Assembly: GCF_900188455.1 (NCBI RefSeq)
Contig: NZ_FZOL01000027.1
Coordinates: 1-64,000, forward strand
Origin: Pseudomonas japonica
GTDB taxonomy: Bacteria; Pseudomonadota; Gammaproteobacteria; Pseudomonadales; Pseudomonadaceae
Length of the DNA stretch: 64,000 bases
Direction: 5' to 3'
The notes under the pieces are model-generated. The model worked only from the letters and a program-made list of their open reading frames with translations, searched no databases and had not been told where the DNA came from. Positions 46,287 through 54,692 of the stretch are shown in pieces. The position numbers and the translations under genes are program-made. Every line of letters begins with the position of its first letter. Position 1 is the first letter of the stretch.

Positions 46287-47622
46287 CGTTGAGGCGCAGG
46301 TACTGGTCGTAGTCGCGGGTATTGCTGAACAGTGAGCCCGGCGCCAGGAAGATGCGCGCGTCGTGCGCCTGCTCGATGAGCCGGCGAAGATCCACCTGCG
46401 CAGGGAAGCGCGCCCAGAGGAACAGGCCTTCGGCCGCCCCCTCGTCGAATTCCACGCCCAGCTTGCCCAGCCATTCCCGGGCCCGCGTGCGTTCCTGCAT
46501 GACCCGTTGGCGCAAGGCATCCAGATGGTGCTGGTAGCGCCCGGACTCCAGGGTGTAGGCGACGATGGTTTCGTCCAGCGACGAGCCGCACAGCACGTTG
46601 TACATCTTCTGCTCGACCAGGCGCTCGACGAACGCCGGCGGCGCCACCACGTAGCCCAGGCGCAGCGCCGGGCTGAGCACCTTGCTGAAGCCACTGAGGT
46701 AGAAGGTCCGGTTCCACTCGTCCAGGCTGCTCAGGCGCAGGGTCTGGCGGGCGCACAGGGCGCCGAAGATATCGTCCTCGACAATGTGGAAATCGTACTT
46801 CTGCGCCAGCGACAGGATCCTGAAGCCCTTGGCCGGCGAAGTGTTGCCGCCGGTGGGGTTGTGCACCAGGGTCTGGGTCAGGAACAGCTTGGGGCGGAAC
46901 TCCTTGACCATCGCCTCCATCGCCTCCAGGTCCGGGCCATCGACGGTGCGCGGCACGGTGATGATGTTGAAGTCGCGGTCCTTGATCAGCTTCAGTTGCA
47001 GCAACAGATAGCTGGGGTCTTCCACCAGCAGGTAATCGCCGGGTTCGAGCATCACGTTGCGGATCAGCGAAAACGCGTGGGTGGCGCCGATGCTCACCAC
47101 GATCTGGCTGCTGGACGCATTGATCTGCAGCTCGCGCAGCTTCTTGGCGATCACCGAACGCAGCTCCTGGCTGCCCGCCGCCGGGGCCGGCACGCTGCAC
47201 GACAGCGTGCTGCGAATCAGCCGGCCGGTGACCGAAGCCGGCACGGCATCGGCCAGCCAGGACGGTGGCAGGTAGCCGGAACTGACCGGCGTGTCGTACT
47301 GCGAGGGGTCCAGCGCGCGGTAGAGGAAGCCGGCGTGCAGGCTGGACGGCGGCACCATCTTTTCCAGGTGCTTGGTCCCGGCCGGGTCGGTGGGCAGGAT
47401 GTAGTAGCCGGCGCCGGGACGAGACTCGATCACCCGCTGCGCGACCAGGTCTTCGTAGGCACTGCTGACCGTGAAGATACTCACGCCCAACTGCCGCGCC
47501 AGGGCCCTGACCGACGGCAGGCGGCTGCCCTGGACCCACTGGAAGGCTTCGATCCGGGCGATGATGGCGGTGCGGATCTGGTCCACCAACAGCACTTTGC
47601 TGTTGCGATCTATCTCGAACAT
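46213..47622 (-). CDS. MocR-type regulator (GntR HTH plus aminotransferase domain)
   Basis: 469 residues: an N-terminal GntR winged helix (about 10-75, SRLPSVRALARQLGVS) fused to a fold-type I aminotransferase-like domain. PLP-binding signatures include the NPTGGN loop, the EDDIFG aspartate region and the Schiff-base Lys in SGFSKVLSPALRLG. MocR proteins usually sense an amino acid or PLP derivative and control a neighbouring pathway. Convergent with the biosynthetic cluster and overlapping the small ORF by about 74 bases. Likely cluster regulator, by context. Confidence 0.9.
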   Translation of the reverse strand: MFEIDRNSKVLLVDQIRTAIIARIEAFQWVQGSRLPSVRALARQLGVSIFTVSSAYEDLVAQRVIESRPGAGYYILPTDPAGTKHLEKMVPPSSLHAGFLYRALDPSQYDTPVSSGYLPPSWLADAVPASVTGRLIRSTLSCSVPAPAAGSQELRSVIAKKLRELQINASSSQIVVSIGATHAFSLIRNVMLEPGDYLLVEDPSYLLLQLKLIKDRDFNIITVPRTVDGPDLEAMEAMVKEFRPKLFLTQTLVHNPTGGNTSPAKGFRILSLAQKYDFHIVEDDIFGALCARQTLRLSSLDEWNRTFYLSGFSKVLSPALRLGYVVAPPAFVERLVEQKMYNVLCGSSLDETIVAYTLESGRYQHHLDALRQRVMQERTRAREWLGKLGVEFDEGAAEGLFLWARFPAQVDLRRLIEQAHDARIFLAPGSLFSNTRDYDQYLRLNVSHCNDPRFRQFLDAHLCSETASA

Positions 47623-47948
47623 TGCGGTTTCCTGATGAAACGGGGTGCTGCCTGAGGAAATGCGGTATGGCCTTTTGCTGTCAGACTACACCAGTAATGC
47701 GGGCTTCAGGATCCACGCCGAGGTTTAATTTCCTGAGCGGTCGTGGGAAATGGTTTCTGATGTGATGGCCAGATTGCCGGAACACCCAGCATTCGCTGGA
47801 GATCTGTCAGGCCTCGATCGGGGCGCTGCGCAAGGGCGTCGCCCGTGCGCAAGCGGAAAGATGAAGGTTTGATGGGTTAACGGGATCGCCTCCCGGGACG
47901 ACCCCACGACTGCCGTAAACATGTCATCAGCGAGGAAACCCAAGCAGA
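47623..47948. other. Intergenic region with DUF3077 relic
   Basis: 326 bases between the MocR start and the 3' end of the AAA ATPase gene. No intact gene. It includes the relic at 47781-47864. Confidence 0.6.
47781..47864 (+). pseudogene. Relic of a DUF3077-type gene 3' end
   Basis: A 27-codon remnant ending in TGA that encodes NTQHSLEICQASIGALRKG, nearly identical over its first half to the C-terminus of the intact gene at 59169-59462 (ATQHSLEICQALVEALLR). The upstream part is lost, with a stop six codons before. It lies at the boundary of the AT-rich AAA module. Confidence 0.7.
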
Positions 47949-49559
47949 TTAAAAATCAATCTGCCGGCCGCCGATTTGCGTCTCCGTATCATTTTGACCG
48001 GCCACCACAGCCGAAGCGCTGATTGCATTTTGATTGGCCCAATCACGCAACTTCGTAAACTCGTCCTTGCGCATTTTGCTCATCGGCACCAAACGCGAAA
48101 TAGTCGTTTCAAAATCAGCCATGGTCAGGTCGCTTGCATCAGCAGAACCACTCATTCGCCGCGAGAATGCTTCAATCAACGACTCGCCAACCCACGCTTC
48201 GATTTCCGCCCCCGAAAGCACGATATCCTGGCCAAAATTCGCCTCACCGCCCAGAGCGGACAAACGGTCCAGATCAAACTTCTCCGGGTCACGCTTCAGT
48301 TTCTTCAGGTGTATCTCAAGAATCTTCTTCCTTTCCACGGTCGACGGGAAGTCAACGAAGAAGATCTCGTCGAATCGCCCCTTGCGCAAAAACTCCGGCG
48401 GCAAACCGCTTATGTTGTTCGCCGTGGCAAACACGAAAACAGGCGTCGTTTTTTCTTGCATCCACGTCAACAGCGTACCGAATACGCGTGAAGCCGTGCC
48501 CCCATCGGATGCGCCTCCGGAAGAGCCGGAAAGTCCTTTTTCAATCTCGTCGATCCACAATATGCAGGGCGAAATGGCTTCGGCGGTACGTAGCGCGGAA
48601 CGAATATTGGATTCCGAAGAGCCAACCACGCCCTGGAAGATCTTTCCCATGTCCAGGCGCAGTAATGGCATGTTCCATGACGACGCTACGCATTTCGCGG
48701 TCAGCGACTTACCGCAACCTGGCACCCCGGTCAGGAGCAGCCCCTTCGGGGTTCCGACACCGAATTCCTGAGCAGCCTGGCCAAAACACTGGCTGCGCAA
48801 ATGGAGCCACTTCTTGAGCGTTGCCAGCCCACCAACATCGTCAAGATTCACCTTTGAGTCGATGTATTCCAGGATGCCTGTTTTGCGTACGATCTGTTTC
48901 TTTTCGGAGAGCAGGTCCTTCACGGTACTTTCATTGATACTCAGGCTCGATACCAATGAACGAGACAGGCTGTTGTCAATTTCCAATCCCGTGAGTCCCA
49001 GAGCGGCATCGATGAGTTTTTCATTGGTGTCGCTGGACAGATCAATCTTGACGCTGCTGTTGCCTTGCCAGGAGTTGACGAAGTTGTTTATCTGAACCTT
49101 GACTTCATCTCGTGACGGCAACGGAAAATCAACCAATGTGATTTCTTTTTGCAGGTCGTTGGCGATTTCAAAGCCAGGGGCCACGATGATGCAGTTACTT
49201 CGGTATCCGCGCGAGCGAATATTGATGGCGAAATCGCGAAGTCGACGACGGTAGGCAGGATTCGAGCTTGAGGTCAGATAATTATGAGCATCACAAAAAA
49301 CGAATATGTTCTTGCTGCTCTCTTCTTTTGCCTTTTCTTCGCAAAAGTCCAAGGCCACCTTCAAATCAAAGGTTTTGTCCCCAGCCACGACCCCATTGGT
49401 CTGGACACCCAGTGTCGAGTTCCAGACGAACAAACGATGACTCAGCGTCTTGGCGATTTCAGAAATCTCATTGAGTGCGCGCTCTTCCTCGAAAGACTCA
49501 ATGACCAATATTGCATAACGCGCCTTGAGGTAATCTGTTATCTGCTTGGTACGGCTCAT
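47949..49559 (-). CDS. Ycf46-like AAA+ ATPase
   Basis: 536 residues. The N-terminal 190 match the Ycf46 family of cyanobacteria and plastids (LKARYAILVIESFEEERAL, LFVWNSTLGVQ, FAINIRSRGYRSNCIIVAPG). An FtsH-like AAA+ domain follows: Walker A GVPGCGKS near 276-283, Walker B ILWIDEIEKG near 328-337, and sensor ATANN. No protease motif is present, so it is likely a remodelling ATPase. Last gene of a four-gene operon, 27 bases after the radical SAM gene. AT-richer than its flanks, suggesting transfer. Function in heterotrophs is unknown. Confidence 0.88.
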   Translation of the reverse strand: MSRTKQITDYLKARYAILVIESFEEERALNEISEIAKTLSHRLFVWNSTLGVQTNGVVAGDKTFDLKVALDFCEEKAKEESSKNIFVFCDAHNYLTSSSNPAYRRRLRDFAINIRSRGYRSNCIIVAPGFEIANDLQKEITLVDFPLPSRDEVKVQINNFVNSWQGNSSVKIDLSSDTNEKLIDAALGLTGLEIDNSLSRSLVSSLSINESTVKDLLSEKKQIVRKTGILEYIDSKVNLDDVGGLATLKKWLHLRSQCFGQAAQEFGVGTPKGLLLTGVPGCGKSLTAKCVASSWNMPLLRLDMGKIFQGVVGSSESNIRSALRTAEAISPCILWIDEIEKGLSGSSGGASDGGTASRVFGTLLTWMQEKTTPVFVFATANNISGLPPEFLRKGRFDEIFFVDFPSTVERKKILEIHLKKLKRDPEKFDLDRLSALGGEANFGQDIVLSGAEIEAWVGESLIEAFSRRMSGSADASDLTMADFETTISRLVPMSKMRKDEFTKLRDWANQNAISASAVVAGQNDTETQIGGRQIDF

Positions 49560-49586
49560 GCCTGGTATCCCTGCGCTTGAATTGAG

Positions 49587-50108
49587 TTATCTGTGCACCG
49601 GCAGACCGGTTTTGGTAACGCCGGAATTCGAAACAACAAATTCGACAACTCTCCTGGTACGGAAAAAATCAACATCGACTCTGTCGCTGGTCTTGATGAT
49701 CTGCTTGTGCTGATAAGGATGCTCCGCGTTATGCCGGTACCGACCAGCCAGCGTCAGGTCCACGGCCTTGACAACACGAATCATGGCGTCATTCTGGAAT
49801 ATTTCCTTTGGCGTATAGCCTGTATAAAGTATCCAGTTCTTATCGCCATCGACAGCACGTATCAGTTGCTCCAGGGCTGGTGCCTGGTCGAGCGGCTCCC
49901 CTCCTGAGAGGGTAACCCCCGCGATGTCCAGCGCATTTATCTTCTGCGCCAATTCATCAACAGACTTCAACTGGCTCGTTTCGCGAGCATGGGTCTGCTG
50001 ATTGAAACAACCCTTGCAATTCAATGCACAACCCTGCACCCATAATGTCAAGCGTAGCCCGGGGCCGTTAACGTGGCTCAACTCCATGTGGTGTACATTG
50101 ATTTTCAT
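49587..50108 (-). CDS. Radical SAM activase-like protein (NrdG/PflA type)
   Basis: 173 residues, a minimal radical SAM protein. CALNCKGC is the CxxxCxxC cluster site and TLSGGEPLDQ binds SAM. Length and layout resemble NrdG-like activases that make glycyl radicals, but no glycyl-radical partner is present. The ATG directly abuts the stop of the DUF1257/DUF2997 gene, implying coupled expression. A redox or maturation role in the Ycf46 module is inferred. Confidence 0.88.
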   Translation of the reverse strand: MKINVHHMELSHVNGPGLRLTLWVQGCALNCKGCFNQQTHARETSQLKSVDELAQKINALDIAGVTLSGGEPLDQAPALEQLIRAVDGDKNWILYTGYTPKEIFQNDAMIRVVKAVDLTLAGRYRHNAEHPYQHKQIIKTSDRVDVDFFRTRRVVEFVVSNSGVTKTGLPVHR

Positions 50109-50741
50109 TTATAGATTCGCGCTGAGAATTTGCAGGGTTTGCTCTTCATGGACGACGGTATATTCCGGTTTCCACTCGGTCAGCAGTTCCGACGTAGGGC
50201 GGGAAAGCAGCGATTCAAGCTCTTCGGTGAGCCGCGTGCAGATGTCGCCTTTCACACCACGCACCTCCTCCATGATTTCATCCCCCGTAAAGGTCACATG
50301 GATGCTGTATTCGTGGTGAGGCCCAAATTCGATTTCGAACCCTTGGCGCGTTTCTTTCACGTTTGCTGGAACACCTGATGCTTCTATGCGCTTGACGGTC
50401 TCATCGATGGCGACACTGACATACGCTTTCTGAAAGCTCAAAGCCAGGTCAGCCATGATCGCTTCATCGCCGTCCGAAACGGTTTCCCGTTCAATGAGGA
50501 GTGTGTAGACGCCCTCCTCGACCTGGCAGACAAACAGATTGAATCCATCAGCCGTCTGGCCACAGATCGCTCTGAATTGCTGCGTGCCCATATAACCGAT
50601 TCTGCTCAGCACCTTTTTACTGAAATCGCTGGCAAATGTGGCGACCAGGCCCGTCGTTGGGCTGAGGCCCATCTTGCCGAACGCTTTGGCAATCGCCTCT
50701 TCGTTAACATAGGAAAATTCAAATTTTGTACAGTGAGACAT
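50109..50741 (-). CDS. DUF1257 (Ycf35)-like/DUF2997 fusion protein
   Basis: 210 residues from ATG 50741 (MSHCTKF). The first part resembles DUF1257/Ycf35 (MSH start, a beta-rich FRAICGQTADGFNLFVCQ segment). The second resembles DUF2997 (VTFTGDEIMEEVRGVKGD then ICTRLTEELESLL). In cyanobacteria the two domains are separate neighbours of Ycf46, so a fusion beside a Ycf46-like ATPase supports a conserved functional unit. It starts one base after the membrane protein's stop. Biochemical function unknown. Confidence 0.75.
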   Translation of the reverse strand: MSHCTKFEFSYVNEEAIAKAFGKMGLSPTTGLVATFASDFSKKVLSRIGYMGTQQFRAICGQTADGFNLFVCQVEEGVYTLLIERETVSDGDEAIMADLALSFQKAYVSVAIDETVKRIEASGVPANVKETRQGFEIEFGPHHEYSIHVTFTGDEIMEEVRGVKGDICTRLTEELESLLSRPTSELLTEWKPEYTVVHEEQTLQILSANL

Positions 50742-50742
50742 A

Positions 50743-51735
50743 TCAAAGCTCCAGCCGGCGACCAGGAACAACCTCTTCGGCGCTCTGGATGGCCTTCAAT
50801 ACGTCAGGGGTAAATTCAATGTTGCGCGTCGGCGCGGTGGATGCAAGCGCGGGCTCAGGTGCGGCAACGTGTGAAGTCGAGGCTGGAACCCCAGCGTCGA
50901 CAACCGCACGACGCCTGCGTGCCACCTGTGGCGCAGCACTGTCACCCAGGAGACTTGCATCGATCACTTCCAGCAGCTTTCTGATTACCAGAATGGGATT
51001 CGATGTCAGCTTTTCATAGAGTCCGATGGTCAACAGAACATCGGAACCATCAGTGAATTTCAACTGAACAAAGTAACTCTGATTTTCATTGCTGATAATA
51101 CCAATCTGCGCAACATCGCTCAGCTCCCGTGACAACTTTTTCCAACGCTGCCCATCAAACGACGCCACGATCAATTTTGTTGCCGTTGCGGCAAACGCAT
51201 TGCTACCAACGGCAACGTCGTCGGCATCGAAATTCTGATAGCTGACAAGGGTCTTCTCCCCTGTTGAGAACCCCAGCGCGGTCGCCAGATACTCACTTGT
51301 CGAAAAATCGATATCCGCGTGGAATTTCAAGCTTTTTGACAGCACATAGAGGCCACCCAACCCTGACAATCCGAGACCTATTGTCTGAAACGCGTGTTTC
51401 GGTTCAAGCACCACGAAAACCGCCATGATGAAAACCATGATTCCATAACCGTAGTTTATGGCGATCTGCGTACTGAGCTTTTTATTTCTATAAAACCAGA
51501 ATGTCTTGCCCGGAATATATTTCTTCGACGGTACCAGTGCCAGAGCGCACGCACCAAAAAAAACCAGGCCAATAAGCCCCATTGCAGCTTGACGCGCCTG
51601 CCCGTCCTGCAGCCCTTCAATAAACATTCCCGCACCGGCAACGATAAAAACAGGCAAGGCCGCGAGCACCAGGCCGCCTATTATCTTTCCCTTGGTGACC
51701 ATCATCATTTTCCACATCGGGATAGTCTTTATCAT
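50743..51735 (-). CDS. Membrane protein of the Ycf46-like module
   Basis: 330 residues: TM helices near 17-40, 50-68, 92-112 and 115-132, then a soluble domain (about 140-265) with a beta-rich pattern and a Lys/Arg-poor tail. RRRR and Ala/Pro-rich linker near 270-305 separate a short C-terminal peptide. Not recognised. AGGAGAG precedes the ATG, and it is first in the operon, so it probably anchors the module at the inner membrane. Confidence 0.8.
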   Translation of the reverse strand: MIKTIPMWKMMMVTKGKIIGGLVLAALPVFIVAGAGMFIEGLQDGQARQAAMGLIGLVFFGACALALVPSKKYIPGKTFWFYRNKKLSTQIAINYGYGIMVFIMAVFVVLEPKHAFQTIGLGLSGLGGLYVLSKSLKFHADIDFSTSEYLATALGFSTGEKTLVSYQNFDADDVAVGSNAFAATATKLIVASFDGQRWKKLSRELSDVAQIGIISNENQSYFVQLKFTDGSDVLLTIGLYEKLTSNPILVIRKLLEVIDASLLGDSAAPQVARRRRAVVDAGVPASTSHVAAPEPALASTAPTRNIEFTPDVLKAIQSAEEVVPGRRLEL

Positions 51736-52036
51736 TCACAAACTCTCCTAGAGTTGGTACAGCATCGCGTAGCAAGGGGATGTCTTTGGAACTGTTTACC
51801 GCCCTATGCTACATGACGGTCTTGAGCCTTTCACGCTCCAGAGAGGATCTGGAGCAGCCCTGTTTCTCGCGGCAACTTCGAGGCTCTGTACGAAATACAT
51901 CCGAGCTCGCCCATGCTGCGTTGAAAACAGACGTGACCCCTCGACTACCGGCCTCGAAGCGTCCCCCACCGAAAAGCTAATGGCAATTTGCCTTGCCACT
52001 GCTAGGCTGGCTGTTTCATTTCGAACCGAACAAGCG
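51736..52036. other. Divergent intergenic region
   Basis: 301 bases between the leftward Ycf46 module and the rightward effector island. A frame runs open through it into the gene at 52037 but shows no ribosome site or protein-like composition. Promoters for both directions are expected. None could be assigned. Confidence 0.5.
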
Positions 52037-52396
52037 ATGCTCACCATCAACAACCAGCAAATGCAGGCATTCGAGCGCGCTCAACTGCACGGTTTCGTCC
52101 AGCGCGTGCTGGTCCGCCTGGAACTTGCCTGTGGCCAGGCGCACGGCTGGGTGGCGAACGATGTGCTGCTGGGCCTGGAAGCCGCGCGCGGCTTCGGCCT
52201 GGAGCATGAAGCCGAGGTGGCCGATTTCATCGAGGTCAGTTGCCACTATCTGCCGCCCCTGCCGGCGTTGCCGCTGACCCGCGCCAACTGGCCCGTGCCG
52301 GCGCTGGCGATCCTCTGCAGCCATGGCCTGGCGCCGAACGAAAAAATCAGGCGCTATCGCGCCTGGGCCAGCAACTGGGACCGGGAGCTGCCATGA
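52037..52396 (+). CDS. Small helical adaptor-like protein
   Basis: 119 residues, not recognised, helical and acidic. The start MLTINNQQ and the central GLE...V...PP pattern are shared with the gene at 55374, so the two are paralogues. Each begins a set ending in a large toxin-like protein, suggesting a chaperone or tip adaptor. The stop overlaps the next ATG (ATGA). An in-frame extension to 51806 lacks support. Confidence 0.7.
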   Translation: MLTINNQQMQAFERAQLHGFVQRVLVRLELACGQAHGWVANDVLLGLEAARGFGLEHEAEVADFIEVSCHYLPPLPALPLTRANWPVPALAILCSHGLAPNEKIRRYRAWASNWDRELP

Positions 52397-52662
52397 CTCT
52401 GGTCGGCGCCACCATCATTCCCTGCCCCAGGTCCGAGCAGAAGGTGGCCACGCACTGGCTGGAGTTCGAACTGGTGGGCGAGGACGACCAGCCGGTGCCC
52501 TGGGAGCACTACCTGGTGATCTTCCCCGACGGTACCCGGGCCTCGGGTTATCTGGACGAAAACGGCAGCGCGCGCCTGGAAGGGATCACCCAGGAAGGCG
52601 TCTGCAGGGTCGGTTTCCCGGAACTGGACGGCGAGGCCTGGGAGGAGCTCGAACTTGAGTAA
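52393..52662 (+). CDS. Small beta-sandwich protein
   Basis: 89 residues, predicted all-beta: EFELVGEDDQPVPWEHYLVI and SGYLDENGSARLEGI. It resembles the middle domain of the LysM protein at 54693 (SDADGWIRFGLM) and carboxypeptidase-regulatory-like modules common in secretion-tip cargo clusters. Overlaps its upstream neighbour by 4 bases and the downstream gene by 8. Confidence 0.7.
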   Translation: MTLVGATIIPCPRSEQKVATHWLEFELVGEDDQPVPWEHYLVIFPDGTRASGYLDENGSARLEGITQEGVCRVGFPELDGEAWEELELE

Positions 52663-54691
52663 GGACAGCAAGAAGCGCAAGGATTTCGACGGGAAAGATG
52701 CCTGCGGTCTGTGCGGGAACGAAAGCCAGACGCTGCATCTGTGCGGGGCCTGCACTACCAACGGTTGCGACGACTGCATGAGCAGCAGTCGCCACCCCCT
52801 GTATGGCAAGGCGCGTTCCGGCAACCTCTGCTGTATCGGCAATGGTGGCAGGTGCCCGACCTGCATGATGCCCTTTCGCACCGACGAGAACGTACAGTGC
52901 ATCGTCTGCAAGCAGGAGGTTCCATCCTGCGACTGCTACATCAAGGATGTCTGCCGCACCTGCCTGGTCCCGAAGAGAACCGAGGTCAAAAAGAAAACCA
53001 TCAAGTTCCAGCCCATACCCGGTTCCGCCAACACCCTGAAGCGTCAGGTCTTCGTCGACGCCCCGATAAACAATCACAAGGTCCCGCCACGCAAGTCGAC
53101 GCCCGCCTGCCTGTCCGCGCCATCGAACGCGAACGAAAACGAGGACATCGGCGATATGCGCCTGTTCGATCGAGGCCACATCATTTCCCTTGACCTGAAC
53201 GGCACCGACCATAGCCACCTGATCACACCGATGAACCCGCAGTTCAACCGCAACGGCAAATGGCGCCAGATGGAAACGACCATCGGCGACCTCATCGGCG
53301 GCGGTGCAGCCTGGAATATCGCTGACGAACGGGTGACGATGCCGACGAAAAGCAAGGTCACGGTGTCCCCGGGTACGAAGAATGCGCTGAATGTCGTCAA
53401 CAGAATGGAGGTGCGCCTGTTCTACGACGACACCCACGGCGACGGGCGCATACCGGTCTGGTTTCACGTGAAGCTCATGCGCAATACGCAGATGGTGACG
53501 CATTTTTCCCTTGGCAATCGTGGCGTCGCACCTGCCACCGTGACCAACGACACAGCCCACGGCGAGTTCAGGGCCGCGAAGAAGATCTTCGAGGGGCTGG
53601 ACCGGGAGACATTGCGCGGGTTTCTGTTCGATAAAAACGATCTCGATCACTATGTGCTCGGCGAGGGAACCCCCTCCAAGCCGCCCAACCAGTTGCTGCA
53701 GTTCATGTGGGAGGTCAACCACCTCTCGCAGAACCTGAGCCGCGCCAGGGTCTTCAGCACCATGGACGTGGGCACGCAAAGCCCGTCAACCGCCTATGAC
53801 GATTTCCAGCGTCACTACCTGCGCCTGTTCAACCGCTGGAAAAACGACGGCCAATTGCTTTCGGATGTCAGCGAGGATGAGCTTTACGAAGGCGAGACGG
53901 CTGATGTCTGGGCTGAACTGGACGAACAGGGAGGAAAAGCGGCCCCCGAGGTCGATCATGTTTTTCCCAGCTACCAGTCAGGCAGCAACAGCTATCTGAA
54001 CGCGCGCCTGGTCAGCTTCCAGCACAACCATGCGTACCGGGAAAAAAAGACGATAGGGGCGCAGCCGGTCCATGTGACGTTGACGGAGGCCTTTCGAACG
54101 AAAGCTGCGGGACTCCTGCACAAGGGCGAGATCCATTTAGCGCAGAGCGTTCCCGTCATGACGAGCGTCCCCATCACGAACAAGCGCAAGTCAGCCGTGG
54201 CCTGCATACCTGTTCCCTTTGATCCGCATCCGCTCACCAATGATCAGGTCGAAGTCGAATTGGAAGAATGGTTCAGCGACGAAGCTCTGTTTGACGCGGA
54301 GGCAAACCATGTTTTCCTCAATGGCCACAAAATGGGGACAGACTCGATACCGCATAAATTGAGGCACGAGAGACAGGGTTTCCTGAAAGCAGAAGCCGCG
54401 CGCAAAGCGCGGCAGGCGCTGGAAAAACAAAGGAAGCCGATCTATGTCGCCCTCTATGCACGGCATGCACAGGCAGTGGACCAGGTGACAGGTACACTCC
54501 GCGACCATGAAGGCAATTCCTTGCAATCCCTGATCGACGCAGCAACGCTGTGCGAGCCCTCCGATGTCATCGGCTCGAAGAACGCAGACACGAGCATGAG
54601 GATCGAAGACACCAGCGTCAGCGACGCAGCCTGCGAGCGCGCGCTCCAGGCCATGAAGGATCTGCTGACCGCCATGGGCAAGGGGGCCTGA
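52655..54691 (+). CDS. Zinc-finger protein with two nuclease motifs (effector candidate)
   Basis: 678 residues from TTG 52655 (GGAGGAG upstream). Residues about 15-110 hold about 20 Cys in CxxC pairs, a RING/B-box-like treble-clef zinc region. Near 168-207, DRGHIIS then NRNGKWRQMET match the DNA/RNA non-specific endonuclease (NUC) family. Near 430-463, EVDHVFPSYQSG then NARLVSFQHNHAYREKK match an HNH/beta-beta-alpha-metal nuclease. Either or both may be active. No signal peptide, so export would need a contact-dependent machine. No recognisable immunity gene follows. The target could be bacterial or eukaryotic. Confidence 0.78.
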   Translation: MSKDSKKRKDFDGKDACGLCGNESQTLHLCGACTTNGCDDCMSSSRHPLYGKARSGNLCCIGNGGRCPTCMMPFRTDENVQCIVCKQEVPSCDCYIKDVCRTCLVPKRTEVKKKTIKFQPIPGSANTLKRQVFVDAPINNHKVPPRKSTPACLSAPSNANENEDIGDMRLFDRGHIISLDLNGTDHSHLITPMNPQFNRNGKWRQMETTIGDLIGGGAAWNIADERVTMPTKSKVTVSPGTKNALNVVNRMEVRLFYDDTHGDGRIPVWFHVKLMRNTQMVTHFSLGNRGVAPATVTNDTAHGEFRAAKKIFEGLDRETLRGFLFDKNDLDHYVLGEGTPSKPPNQLLQFMWEVNHLSQNLSRARVFSTMDVGTQSPSTAYDDFQRHYLRLFNRWKNDGQLLSDVSEDELYEGETADVWAELDEQGGKAAPEVDHVFPSYQSGSNSYLNARLVSFQHNHAYREKKTIGAQPVHVTLTEAFRTKAAGLLHKGEIHLAQSVPVMTSVPITNKRKSAVACIPVPFDPHPLTNDQVEVELEEWFSDEALFDAEANHVFLNGHKMGTDSIPHKLRHERQGFLKAEAARKARQALEKQRKPIYVALYARHAQAVDQVTGTLRDHEGNSLQSLIDAATLCEPSDVIGSKNADTSMRIEDTSVSDAACERALQAMKDLLTAMGKGA

Positions 54692-54692
54692 C

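Noticed and set aside
47949..49559. FtsH-type protease
   Set aside because: The AAA domain is FtsH-like, but there is no HExxH protease domain or TM segment, and the N-terminus matches Ycf46.
51806..52036. N-terminal extension of the 52037 gene
   Set aside because: No ribosome site, non-protein-like composition, and the paralogue at 55374 begins at the equivalent MLTI.
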